DNA of 11,863 nt from Abditibacteriota bacterium (GTDB taxonomy: Bacteria; Armatimonadota; UBA5829): contig JAGDAG010000151.1 in NCBI GenBank assembly GCA_017959625.1, forward strand, positions 1 to 11,863. The letters are read 5' to 3'. Made by a program: the position numbers and the translations under genes. Under the pieces are notes generated by a model. It worked only from the letters and a program-made list of their open reading frames with translations, had not been told where the DNA came from and ran no database searches. This document shows positions 1 to 7,270 of this stretch, piece after piece (the first letter of the stretch is position 1; every line of letters starts with the position of its first letter).

Positions 1-3
1 ACA

Positions 4-1581
4 ATGAAACTTAAAGCCTTCTGGCTCCTTTGGCTGATCCTGTGCTGCCTGCCTCTCTGCGCCCTTGAGGGCGGGATAGAGGCCGACGAAGGGAAGGTTA
101 TCAACCCCGGCATCATAGGGCCCGGGGTCAACTTCAGCTTTTCCGATTATGAATATTTCAACATGATCACCGGGGACCAGTGGGACGGTATCGAGAGCCG
201 CCACGTGCCTTTTCCGGGGGACACAAAGGAGTGGGACCGCTTCAACGCCCTCATGGACTACGCCGGCTTTTCCTATATACGCCTGTGCGTGGGAGTCAAC
301 CAGTGGGAGCCGGTGAACGACAACTCCGACCCCTGGGATACGGATCTGGAAAGCGGCTTTATTTTCTCCCCCGGCTTCCGGAAGGCCCATCCGGAGCTGC
401 CCGGGGAAACCTGGCTGAACGACAAGGCCTATATGGACGCCCTTTACAGGCTGCTGGACCGCTGGACCCGGCAGGACAAATACGTGGTGCTGGGCAACTG
501 GGACGAGGGCAAGGGCAACTTCGGAGGCGCTCTGGGCAACTGGCTCAAGGCCCCGGACGCTCCCAAGGACAGGCGGGCTCTCTACTGCAGCATCCCCGAG
601 CTCACCGAGTCTCTGGCGGCCGCCTGCCGGCACCTGAGGCGGGACAAGGGCTTCACCTGTGTGAAGGGGGTATCCTTCTACAACGAGCCCGAAGGCTTTG
701 ACAGGTATTACGACACCCTGGCGGAGGTTTACGGCACTCTGGGTGCCCAGCTGGAGCGGCTGGGGGTCCGGGACGAGATAAAGATACAGGCCTTCGACGG
801 CGCGGTGTTCTACAGCCGGGAAAAGGGCTGGCCGGAGGACGGAGTGAAGCGGCTCCTGGACAGGGCGGGCAGCAATATGGATATAGTGTCCTGCCACGAT
901 TACTGGACCTGCTTCGACTATGAGGATCCGCTGCCTCCCCGGGCCCAGGGCACCATAAAAAGCTTCAGCGAAGAAAAAGAGAACGGCCCCGCCATGGAGC
1001 AGATAAAAGAATACTGCAGGACCCACGGGCGGGAGGATATACCCTTTGTCATAGGCGAGCTTGGGGCCTTTGCCTATTCGGGAAAGGAAACGGATCCCGC
1101 AAGCTTCAAACAGCGGCTCCACAGCGCCGAATATACCGCCCGGGCCTTCAACAACGGCGTGAAGGCCGTGGCCTTCTGGGTGTACAACACCAACTACCAC
1201 AGCGCCTGGAGACTGATAACCTTCGACGAAAACGGGAATTTCTGCCCCGACCCGGTGAGCTATTACCCGCTGGCCCTCACCATGCGCTATATACCCGGCG
1301 GCTCCCACGTTTTCGAGACCCGGGTCACCGGCTGCCGCGACCCGCAGGGAGCGCAGAGGGTGTGGTGCTGCGGCGCGCGCAAGGGCAAAAACACCACTCT
1401 CCTGGTGGTGAACGACGGCGAAGCCGCCGATATAGCCCTTCCCGCCGGTTTTGACGGGCTCCGCCATCTTTACGTCACCGACGCCTGCAAGGACAGGATA
1501 TATACCGCGGAGCGCCGGAAGGACGGAACGGCGCATCTCGAAAAGGAAAGCATCAACGTGTTTACGGATCTCGGCTATTGA
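4..1581 (+). CDS. Secreted glycoside hydrolase, clan GH-A (GH5-like)
   Basis: A 525-residue protein that probably cleaves a plant-type polysaccharide or oligosaccharide outside the cytoplasm. Residues 1-20 form a signal peptide: a basic start (MKLK), a hydrophobic run and a likely signal peptidase I site near LCA|LEG, with no convincing lipobox. The body reads as a TIM-barrel hydrolase. FYNEP has the acid/base candidate E228 in the Asn-Glu-Pro motif of clan GH-A, and FVIGELG has the nucleophile candidate E352. YIRLCVGVNQWEP, before the first catalytic motif, also fits. From about residue 430 a small C-terminal beta-sandwich (TLLVVNDGEAADIALP) is likely. The start at 4 is chosen because the signal peptide begins there; only three bases precede it, so the ribosome site is not visible. 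Family-level assignment (GH5 versus other GH-A families) and substrate cannot be settled by eye. It is followed by tRNA genes with their own promoter. Confidence 0.8.
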   Translation: MKLKAFWLLWLILCCLPLCALEGGIEADEGKVINPGIIGPGVNFSFSDYEYFNMITGDQWDGIESRHVPFPGDTKEWDRFNALMDYAGFSYIRLCVGVNQWEPVNDNSDPWDTDLESGFIFSPGFRKAHPELPGETWLNDKAYMDALYRLLDRWTRQDKYVVLGNWDEGKGNFGGALGNWLKAPDAPKDRRALYCSIPELTESLAAACRHLRRDKGFTCVKGVSFYNEPEGFDRYYDTLAEVYGTLGAQLERLGVRDEIKIQAFDGAVFYSREKGWPEDGVKRLLDRAGSNMDIVSCHDYWTCFDYEDPLPPRAQGTIKSFSEEKENGPAMEQIKEYCRTHGREDIPFVIGELGAFAYSGKETDPASFKQRLHSAEYTARAFNNGVKAVAFWVYNTNYHSAWRLITFDENGNFCPDPVSYYPLALTMRYIPGGSHVFETRVTGCRDPQGAQRVWCCGARKGKNTTLLVVNDGEAADIALPAGFDGLRHLYVTDACKDRIYTAERRKDGTAHLEKESINVFTDLGY

Positions 1582-1615
1582 AACGGGGAAAACGGGGCAA
1601 AAAAAACGCCCGCCC

Positions 1616-1645
1616 TTGACAAACCCCGCATTTTTGCTTTATAAT
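1616..1645 (+). promoter_or_regulatory. Sigma-70-type promoter of the tRNA-Gly pair
   Basis: TTGACA (1616-1621) and TATAAT (1640-1645) are both perfect consensus hexamers separated by 18 bases. The first tRNA begins 15 bases after the -10 box, which fits a short 5' leader removed by RNase P. It lies just after the stop codon of the upstream glycosidase. Confidence 0.88.
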
Positions 1646-1660
1646 AATAATGTCGATCGG

Positions 1661-1736
1661 GCAGGAGTAGCTCAACTGGTAGAGCGCTAGCCTTCCAAGC
1701 TGGATGTCGCGAGTTCGAACCTCGTCTCCTGCTCCA
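1661..1736 (+). tRNA. tRNA-Gly (anticodon TCC)
   Basis: A complete 76-base cloverleaf. The acceptor stem GCAGGAG (1661-1667) pairs with CTCCTGC (1726-1732), followed by discriminator T and an encoded CCA. The anticodon stem CTAGC/GCTGG encloses loop CTTCCAA with anticodon TCC at 1694-1696, and the T-arm carries TTCGAAC. It reads GGA (and by wobble GGG) glycine codons. It is the first of two tandem tRNA-Gly genes, 14 bases apart. Confidence 0.97.
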
Positions 1737-1750
1737 TTGTCATTCCCTGC

Positions 1751-1826
1751 GCAGGAGTAGCTCAGTTGGCAGAGCGTCAGCTTCCCAAGCTGGATGTCGC
1801 GAGTTCGAGCCTCGTCTCCTGCTCCA
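1751..1826 (+). tRNA. tRNA-Gly (anticodon CCC)
   Basis: A second 76-base cloverleaf with the same acceptor stem GCAGGAG/CTCCTGC, discriminator T and encoded CCA. The anticodon stem TCAGC/GCTGG encloses loop TTCCCAA with anticodon CCC at 1784-1786, for GGG codons. It is nearly identical to the preceding tRNA-Gly (TCC) outside the D-loop and anticodon arm, which indicates tandem duplication followed by anticodon divergence. It is probably co-transcribed with its neighbour from the promoter at 1616-1645. Confidence 0.97.
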
Positions 1827-1839
1827 TCTGTTTTTCTCC

Positions 1840-1869
1840 GCATTTGCCGGGGCAAAGCAGTTTTTTTTT
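1840..1869 (+). terminator. Intrinsic terminator after the tRNA pair
   Basis: A hairpin GC-(bulged A)-TTTGC with loop CGGG and arm GCAAAGC (1840-1858) is followed, after two bases, by nine T (1861-1869). The T-run ends five bases before the Shine-Dalgarno of the next gene. That gene must therefore be expressed by read-through or from an initiation point not recognised here. Confidence 0.65.
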
Positions 1870-1884
1870 ATCCGGAGGAAACTT

Positions 1885-4800
1885 ATGAAGCTTCTTTTGC
1901 TCCTCGTTATGATCGGCGCGTTTTGCCTGCTGCCTGCCCATGCTTCCGGTTTGGCAGGCTGGCAGGCTCTCTGCCGCCCGGAAGGGCTGCCCGTGGAAAA
2001 AGGCCCGTCGGGAGTGCCCATGGGAGGCATAGGCTGCGGATATCTGGAATTCGGCCCCGAAGGCTTTCTGGTGCGCAACTGCATGAACAATATCCACGAA
2101 TCCTATATAGGCGACCCCCGGGGATCCTTCTTCGCCCTGCGGGAAGAGACTCCTTCCGGTACCGCTTGCATCCGTCTGCAGAAGGACGGCGATACAGTTT
2201 TCGGCATGAAAGGGGTGGAGGATATAGACTACTCCGGCATGTTCCCCCTGGCGGACAGCAAATATACGGCCCGGTCCCTGGGGACCGCCGTCGGCATGAC
2301 CGCCTACTCCTTTCTGACGCCGTATAACGTAAAGGACTGCGCTCTTCCCGCGGCGTTTTTTGACTTTACCCTTACCAATACGGCCAAAAGCAAGGCCCGC
2401 CTGAGCCTGTTGTTCTCCTTCGCCGACGTTATCGGCAGGGGCATAAAGGACACGGACCGCTGGCAGGAGGAGGGCTTCCGCATGGACGGCAATTCTGCCT
2501 ATTGGCATTTTATGACGCCTCCGCCGACGAAGGCTTCTCCCATAAGCGAAAACGGCTGGACAGGGGCTTCCCTGAACGCTGCCGCGCCCTTCAGGCCTTC
2601 CAAGCTCACGCTGCAGAACTACAACGGGCATATAGCCCTGCTCTCCGACGGAGAGACCTCCTTTGCCGAATATATGCTGTCGGACGGGGAGGCCTTTGGC
2701 TCCTTTATCGGGACCGGGGCCATGAAGGCCTCCGCAGGCAGGCTCTCCCTCTCCCCCGCGGACAAGCCCGAAAAGGCCCTGGCAGTCACCAGGACCGTGA
2801 CCCTGGAGCCCGGGGAGACCAAAAAGGTGTCCTTTCTCCTGTGCTGGTTCGCGGACAGGCATTCTGAGGAGACCCTGGCCGGGGCGAAACACCACGCCGG
2901 CATGAGCTATGACAAATACTACACCAACTTCTTTGACGGGATAGGCGGGCTGTGCCGGTACGTGACGGCAGAGCGGGAGCGGCTCCTGGAGGAGACCCTT
3001 TCCTGGCAGCTGCCTCTGCTGAGGTCGTCTCTTCCCGGCTGGCTGAAGTTCAAGATCATCAACAGCGGCTATACGGTTTATACCAACGGCGTGCTGACCC
3101 GGGACGGCGACTATACCTCTCTGGAAGGAGGCATGGGCGGCCTGGGGGGTACCATGGACCAGAAGCTGTCCTCCAACCCCTTCGTTTACGCCCTTCTGCC
3201 TATGCTGGACAGGAACGAGAACATGCAGTTCGGCAACTATCCCGAGCCCGGGGGCGAGATAAGCCATTTCGACGTGCATTATTACGACGGCATCAACACC
3301 CACGTCAAAAGAGAGGACGGGGGCATAGGGCAGAACAGCGATATGGCCCGGGCCGCGGGCACTCAGGGGAGCATGGTGGACAATACGGGCGCCTGGCTCA
3401 TCCAGCTGGTGAAGACCTGCGAGCAGACCGGCGACGGAAGCCTGATCAGGCGGTACTGGCCCCGCATCAAGGCGGCCCTTGCCTTTATGGAAGCAAGGCA
3501 CAACTCGCTGGGCTTTCCCGATTACAACACCACCTACGACGATTATCCCCATCCCAAGGGCTTCGTATATACCGCCGTGCTGTATCCCGTGATGCTGGAG
3601 GCTGCCCGCCGGGCGGCGGAGCTTGCCGGCGACGGGGAGTATGCCGAAAAATACAAAAAAATGCGCGAAGAGGCTCTCCGTGGAGCGGAAGCCCTTTGGG
3701 TCGCCGATGGGGGCTACTACGCCTACGGCTATGATTTCGGGAAGGATAAGCCGGTGGCCGGCACTATCCACACCGGGGCCATGGCAGGGCAGTTCATAAG
3801 CCGCCTTTTGGGCTGGGACGATCTGCCTTACGACAGGGCGAAGCAGTCCCTGGCCTTTACCCTGCGGACCGCAATTCAGAAAGCTCCCGGGTATTACAGC
3901 CCCAAGGTCTACGACCTGGAGGACGAACGGTATCTGGATATGCAGGGCTCTGCCTGCTGGCCCTTTTATCAGGACAGCTACGTGGCCATGGCGGCAATAC
4001 AGGCGGGGATGGTGAAGGACGGCCTCACCCTGCTGGAGGCCACTCAGAAGGTCCACGCGGACAAGGGCTATCTGTGGACCCAGAGCCTTTGGACCCCGGC
4101 GTTCCTCACCTATATGACCGCTCCGGTGAGCTGGTATATCACCCAGATCCTGGCGGGGGCCGCCATAGACGTGAACAGCCGCGTCCTGACCCTGGGGCCC
4201 GTGAAAACGGGAGACAAGGTGTCGCTGCCCCTTTATTTCCCGGATTTCTGGGCGGAGCTGTATATCGATCATACCCGGGGGCGGGCGCAGCTTAAGATCA
4301 CCAAAAGCCGCCGGGTCCACGTCTTTGAGACCCTGCGTATCTGGACGGGGGACGGCAGCCGGGAGACCGTGGCTCTGCCCGGGCCCTTCAGGACCGAAAA
4401 GGGAGCCGCGCTGGACCTCACTCCCTGGTTCGCTCTCCTGACCGCCTGTCAGGGCGACCCTGCTTTGCTGAAGCCCGCCGTGGAATACAGGGCCTACGTG
4501 CCCGAGCTGGAAGCGGAGGGCAGCGGGGCGAAAAAAGAGACCTTTGCGGAAGGCTCTCCGGCGGAGATCGGGACCGCCGCGGAAATAAACGGCCCTCTTG
4601 CGGGAGAGAAGACCGTGTATTCCGGCTTTTTGCTGCCGAAATACCGGGAGGAATATGAGCTCTTCGCCGTCACCGACGGCAAAGCCCGGCTGGAGATAAA
4701 CGGCAAAGACCTGGGGGCCGGCGGCAGGTATCTCTTTGACGAAAGAAGAAAATACGCCTTTGTCCTCACCGCAGAACAGGCTTCCTTTGTCCGCCTGGAG

Positions 4801-5229
4801 TGGCAGAGCCCTTCCCAAACAAGGGAGACGGTGCCCTCGCGCCGCATCTATACCCCCGTGGAGGTAGGCATGCCGGTGTATTGCGCGGACGCCACGGAGC
4901 TGAAGGCTCCCGTCCGGGTGGAGAACGGACATCTGGGCTTTATAGAAAACGGCTGCTACGCCGTGCTGCCCCCTATGGATATACCCGCCGGGCGCTACAC
5001 GCTGGCGGCGGAGGTGTCCAGCGCCACCGAGGGCGGTGTCCTGACCGTTAAGTCGGGAGATGTGACTCTCTGCAGCATAAACGTGACCAATACCGGCGGC
5101 TGGAACGATTTCCGCAAAGAGACCGCCGCCTTTGACACGGACGGGAGTTCCGGGCCCCTGCGCCTGGAGTTTGCAGGGGGCGCAGGCTATCTTTTCAACG
5201 TGAAGACCGTTACTTTGACCGAATTATAA
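1885..5229 (+). CDS. Secreted GH116/DUF608-type glycosidase with PA14-like and CBM6-like modules
   Basis: A 1114-residue protein with signal peptide MKLLLLLVMIGAFCLLPAHA and a strong Shine-Dalgarno GGAGG (1874-1878) seven bases before the ATG. PMGGIGCG (45-52) opens the N-terminal beta-sandwich typical of GH116/GBA2-like enzymes. The (alpha/alpha)6 catalytic region spans roughly 370-780, with SLEGG (candidate nucleophile E414), TTYDDYP (candidate acid/base D552) and QGSACWPFYQDSY. These catalytic residues come from alignment with GBA2 from memory and are tentative. Residues about 910-990 look like the second half of a PA14 domain. About 991-1114 match a CBM6-like lectin fold (GHLGFIENGCYAVLPPMDIP, then TGGWNDF and the FN near the end). 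The family acts on beta-glucosides or related sugars; the two added modules suggest an insoluble or polymeric substrate. It lies 10 bases upstream of the metal permease gene, which suggests co-transcription. Confidence 0.85.
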   Translation: MKLLLLLVMIGAFCLLPAHASGLAGWQALCRPEGLPVEKGPSGVPMGGIGCGYLEFGPEGFLVRNCMNNIHESYIGDPRGSFFALREETPSGTACIRLQKDGDTVFGMKGVEDIDYSGMFPLADSKYTARSLGTAVGMTAYSFLTPYNVKDCALPAAFFDFTLTNTAKSKARLSLLFSFADVIGRGIKDTDRWQEEGFRMDGNSAYWHFMTPPPTKASPISENGWTGASLNAAAPFRPSKLTLQNYNGHIALLSDGETSFAEYMLSDGEAFGSFIGTGAMKASAGRLSLSPADKPEKALAVTRTVTLEPGETKKVSFLLCWFADRHSEETLAGAKHHAGMSYDKYYTNFFDGIGGLCRYVTAERERLLEETLSWQLPLLRSSLPGWLKFKIINSGYTVYTNGVLTRDGDYTSLEGGMGGLGGTMDQKLSSNPFVYALLPMLDRNENMQFGNYPEPGGEISHFDVHYYDGINTHVKREDGGIGQNSDMARAAGTQGSMVDNTGAWLIQLVKTCEQTGDGSLIRRYWPRIKAALAFMEARHNSLGFPDYNTTYDDYPHPKGFVYTAVLYPVMLEAARRAAELAGDGEYAEKYKKMREEALRGAEALWVADGGYYAYGYDFGKDKPVAGTIHTGAMAGQFISRLLGWDDLPYDRAKQSLAFTLRTAIQKAPGYYSPKVYDLEDERYLDMQGSACWPFYQDSYVAMAAIQAGMVKDGLTLLEATQKVHADKGYLWTQSLWTPAFLTYMTAPVSWYITQILAGAAIDVNSRVLTLGPVKTGDKVSLPLYFPDFWAELYIDHTRGRAQLKITKSRRVHVFETLRIWTGDGSRETVALPGPFRTEKGAALDLTPWFALLTACQGDPALLKPAVEYRAYVPELEAEGSGAKKETFAEGSPAEIGTAAEINGPLAGEKTVYSGFLLPKYREEYELFAVTDGKARLEINGKDLGAGGRYLFDERRKYAFVLTAEQASFVRLEWQSPSQTRETVPSRRIYTPVEVGMPVYCADATELKAPVRVENGHLGFIENGCYAVLPPMDIPAGRYTLAAEVSSATEGGVLTVKSGDVTLCSINVTNTGGWNDFRKETAAFDTDGSSGPLRLEFAGGAGYLFNVKTVTLTEL

Positions 5230-5239
5230 GAAGGGACGT

Positions 5240-6505
5240 ATGAGCATTTTGCAGAATTTTGCCTTGAAGACCTGGGAGCTCACAACGCAGATGGCTCCTT
5301 ATATACTGTTCGGCTATCTTATGGCCGGGGTGATCCGGCTGTTTTTGTCCGTGGACAAGATCAAAAAATACCTGGGGGACAAAAACCCTCTGGCGGTGCT
5401 GTGGGCGGCGCTCCTGGGAGTGCCCCTCCCTCTCTGCTCCTGCGGCATCCTTCCCGTGGCGGCTTCCCTGAAAAACAGCGGAGCCGGCAGAGGCGCGGTG
5501 GCGTCGTTCCTCCTTTCCACGCCCCAGACCGGGATAGACAACATCATCGCCACCTACGGCCTTATGGGCCGGGCCTTCGCCCTGTGGCGCCCGGTGCAGG
5601 CCTTTCTGATGGGGCTTCTGGGGGGCTCACTGATACAGTGGCTCGACAAAGAGCCCGAGGTGGTATGCGATGAGGACGGTTCGCCGGAGGGAGAAGAAGC
5701 AACGGAGGAATGCTGCTGCGAAAAAGAGCAAAAGTCCTGCTGCTGCGAAGATCCGGGATGCGATAGCGAAGAAAAGGCGGAAGCATGCGAATGCGAAAAT
5801 GAGCAGAGCTCCTGCTGCTGCGAAACGAAAGAGCCTGAGTGCTGTTGTGAAGAAAAGGCAGAGCCGGAATGCGAATGCGGAAAAGAAGAGGAAACGTGCT
5901 GCTGCGAAAAAGAGCAAAAATCCTGCTGCTGCGGAAAAGAAGATGCGGACTGCAGCTGCTGCGGAGAACCGAAAGGCAAAAACCCCGTTGTTTCCGCTTT
6001 TGTTTACGCCTTCTGGCAGCTCCCCGCCGAGATAGGCGGCCATCTGCTGCTGGGCCTGGTTATAGCAGGGCTTTTTTCCGCTTTGTTCGACCCCGGGGCT
6101 TTCCGGGGTTCCTTCGGAGGGCTTTGGGGCCAGATAGGGGTATGCGTCCTGCTGGGTCTGCCCATGTACGTCTGCTCCACTGCGTCCATACCCCTGGCGT
6201 ATTCCCTGATACAGGCCGGTTTTGAACCGGGAGCCGCCCTGGTATTCATGGTTACGGGGCCCGAGACCAACCTTGCGGCTTTTCCCGTGCTGCACAAGAT
6301 ACTGGGGGGCAGGGGAATGATCATATATCTGGCCTGCGTCATACTTACCGCCTGTATTTGCGGCCTGCTCCTCAACGGCTTTCTGTCCTTTTCGCCGGTC
6401 CCCGGGGCCGCCGCCGCGGCCCACTCCCACGCCGGCTGCGCGTGGGGCGTCCTGCTTCTGGCAGTGCTGGTCTGCGGCGCCGCGAGGAGATATATCAAAA
6501 AATAA
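5240..6505 (+). CDS. COG0701/SO_0444-family metal permease with Cys-rich insertion
   Basis: A 421-residue inner-membrane permease of the DUF318/UPF0718 type; members of the SO_0444 branch are linked to copper and zinc efflux. Two related membrane halves are visible. The first has helices at about 14-35, 50-75 and 112-134 with the family motif VPLPLCSCGILPVA (61-74). The second has the matching LPMYVCSTASIPLA (307-320) and FMVTGPETNLAAFP. Between the halves lies an acidic, lysine-containing linker with 27 cysteines at residues 143-241, many as CCC triplets spaced by charged residues, resembling a metallothionein. A histidine pair (HSH) sits before the last helix. The ATG at 5240 follows AAGGGA and lies 10 bases after the glycosidase stop, suggesting one transcript. 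Metal specificity cannot be read from sequence. ArsP-type organoarsenical efflux is an alternative, but the Cys-rich linker favours a soft metal such as Cu or Zn. Confidence 0.85.
   Translation: MSILQNFALKTWELTTQMAPYILFGYLMAGVIRLFLSVDKIKKYLGDKNPLAVLWAALLGVPLPLCSCGILPVAASLKNSGAGRGAVASFLLSTPQTGIDNIIATYGLMGRAFALWRPVQAFLMGLLGGSLIQWLDKEPEVVCDEDGSPEGEEATEECCCEKEQKSCCCEDPGCDSEEKAEACECENEQSSCCCETKEPECCCEEKAEPECECGKEEETCCCEKEQKSCCCGKEDADCSCCGEPKGKNPVVSAFVYAFWQLPAEIGGHLLLGLVIAGLFSALFDPGAFRGSFGGLWGQIGVCVLLGLPMYVCSTASIPLAYSLIQAGFEPGAALVFMVTGPETNLAAFPVLHKILGGRGMIIYLACVILTACICGLLLNGFLSFSPVPGAAAAAHSHAGCAWGVLLLAVLVCGAARRYIKK
5711..5933 (+). repeat. Internal duplication coding for CCC-EKEQKS-CCC units
   Basis: A 37-base segment at 5711-5747 recurs at 5897-5933 with a single G-to-A difference. 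Both encode CCCEKEQKSCCC (residues 158-169 and 220-231), 62 codons apart. The intervening sequence holds diverged versions (CCCETKEPECCC; ECEC pairs), so the Cys-rich linker of the permease appears to have grown by in-frame duplication. Confidence 0.85.
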
Positions 6506-6526
6506 CCCCACGGTGAAGTCTTAGCG

Positions 6527-6596
6527 GTTGCGGGTCATCTCGGCGGTTTTTCCGTATGGAAAAACCGGTAAGAGATCTCCCCGTCATAGAAGTTGC
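6527..6596 (+). repeat. Palindromic interspersed repeat, copy A (+ orientation)
   Basis: A 70-base element. It begins GTTGCGGGTCATCTCGGCGG, continues with a hairpin, then GTAAGAGATCTCC, and ends TCATAGAAGTTGC. The hairpin has arms CGGTTTTTCC (6544-6553) and GGAAAAACCG (6558-6567) around a GTAT loop, with a lower stem ATCTC/GAGAT (6537-6541, 6572-6576). Copies B and C (inverse orientation) and D (shorter) share the flanks but not the stem sequence. It fills most of the gap between the permease and GIY-YIG genes. There is no T-run, so it is not an obvious terminator. Confidence 0.85.
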
Positions 6597-6634
6597 TTAT
6601 TACAGGGTTTCAAAAAGGACGTCAGGGATCCTGA

Positions 6635-6961
6635 ATGTTTGTTTACATCGTTTCAAATCATCAAAACACTGTTTTTTATACCGGCGTTACCAATGATATC
6701 AGGCGCCGTATGTACGAACACAAAAGCGGGTTGCAGAAAGGTTTCACGAAAAAGTACCAGTGCACCGTGCTTTTGTATTACAGGGAGATCGCCGATCCTG
6801 GCGAGGCGATAGCTTTCGAAAAAAGCCTTAAGAAATTCAGACGCTCGGCAAAGCAGAGGCTTATCGGTTCGGTCAATCCCGGTTTTTCGGACCTTTCGGC
6901 TGATTGGGAATTCGGCGAATTGAAAGTGCCCTTGCTTTATAAGCCTTTTATGAAGCGCTGA
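6635..6961 (+). CDS. Small GIY-YIG nuclease-domain protein (UPF0213/YhbQ-like)
   Basis: A 108-residue single-domain protein of the GIY-YIG endonuclease superfamily; the fold cuts DNA using a tyrosine, an arginine and a metal-binding glutamate. Visible landmarks are VYI (3-5, the GIY position), FYTGVTNDIRRR (14-25; YTG replaces YIG), EHK (28-30), GFTKKY (36-41), AIAFEKSLKKFRR with catalytic glutamate candidate E62, and NPGFSDL (81-87). This is the complete canonical layout of the short subfamily, and no other domain is attached. The ATG at 6635 follows AGGGATCC. The gene's 5' third is clearly richer in A+T than neighbouring genes. It is flanked by inverted copies of a palindromic repeat (A upstream, B and C downstream), suggesting it belongs to a mobile or repeat-spreading unit. 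An 8-bp hairpin (6952-6959 with 6965-6972) covers the stop codon. Its cellular role is unknown. Confidence 0.88.
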   Translation: MFVYIVSNHQNTVFYTGVTNDIRRRMYEHKSGLQKGFTKKYQCTVLLYYREIADPGEAIAFEKSLKKFRRSAKQRLIGSVNPGFSDLSADWEFGELKVPLLYKPFMKR

Positions 6962-6994
6962 CCGAGCGCTTCTCATCCGGGATGACGGCGAGGG

Positions 6995-7064
6995 GCAACT
7001 TCTATGATTCGGAGATCTCTTACCGTCGCCTTGCCTTTGGCAAGCCGTCGCCGAGATGACCCGC
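6995..7064 (-). repeat. Palindromic interspersed repeat, copy B (- orientation)
   Basis: On the + strand it starts GCAACTTCTATGATTCGGAG, continues to CTTACCG, then a hairpin, and ends CCGAGATGACCCGC; it is the reverse complement of the copy A layout. Hairpin arms are 7024-7035 and 7039-7050 (10 of 12 pairs) around TTT, with lower stem ATCTC/GAGAT (7015-7019, 7053-7057). It shares 32 identical bases with copy C (6994-7025 and 7105-7136). Confidence 0.85.
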
Positions 7065-7105
7065 ATCAGCAAAGCCTGAACCTGCGCCGAGATGACATCT
7101 AAAAG

Positions 7106-7167
7106 GCAACTTCTATGATTCGGAGATCTCTTACCGCCAAGCCTTACGGCTTGTCGCCGGGATGACC
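7106..7167 (-). repeat. Palindromic interspersed repeat, copy C (- orientation)
   Basis: Same flank as copy B, then a shorter hairpin: CAAGCC (7138-7143), loop TTAC, GGCTTG (7148-7153). The lower stem ATCTC (7126-7130) pairs with GGGAT (7159-7163), using one G-U pair where the other copies have a standard pair. It ends CCGGGATGACC and lacks the terminal GC of copy B. Confidence 0.85.
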
Positions 7168-7270
7168 ATGAGCAGCCAAGTCGTCGGCGGGATGACGGCG
7201 CTATGGGGCGAACTGCCGGGATGACCCGCGGGGATAAGGCAGATGCGCCACCGAAGATAAATGCCGTAAC

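Larger units (their letters stand above)
6977..7225 (+). repeat. Cluster of SCCGRGATGAC short repeat units
   Basis: Six 10-base units of form CCGGGATGAC or CCGAGATGAC occur at 6977-6986, 7051-7060, 7087-7096, 7157-7166, 7187-7196 (first base G) and 7216-7225. Two of them are the ends of full palindromic copies B and C; the other four stand alone as apparent fragments. The same motif on the opposite strand opens copies A (6534-6543) and D (11004-11013). The gap between the GIY-YIG gene and the nitroreductase terminator contains no gene that I can support, only this repeat material. Confidence 0.75.

Noticed and set aside
1777..4932. A 1051-codon open frame on the - strand opposite the GH116-type gene
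   Set aside because: It is codon-aligned with the + strand gene. It stays open because that gene avoids TTA, CTA and TCA codons over this stretch. The + strand protein has a signal peptide, ribosome site and family motifs; the antisense translation has none.
5554..6511. Several low-complexity frames opposite or overlapping the Cys-rich linker (Phe/Ser- or Lys/Ala-rich)
   Set aside because: They are produced by the repetitive TGCTGC/GAAAAA base pattern of the permease gene. The + strand frame alone encodes the family's membrane helices and motifs.
6952..6972. The hairpin over the GIY-YIG stop codon as a terminator
   Set aside because: It has a perfect 8-bp stem but no T-run after it, so it is noted only as a hairpin.
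6977..7225. Possible CRISPR array, because similar short units recur
   Set aside because: Units are 10 bases, irregularly spaced and part of larger palindromic elements in both orientations elsewhere; there are no uniform repeats and spacers and no cas genes.
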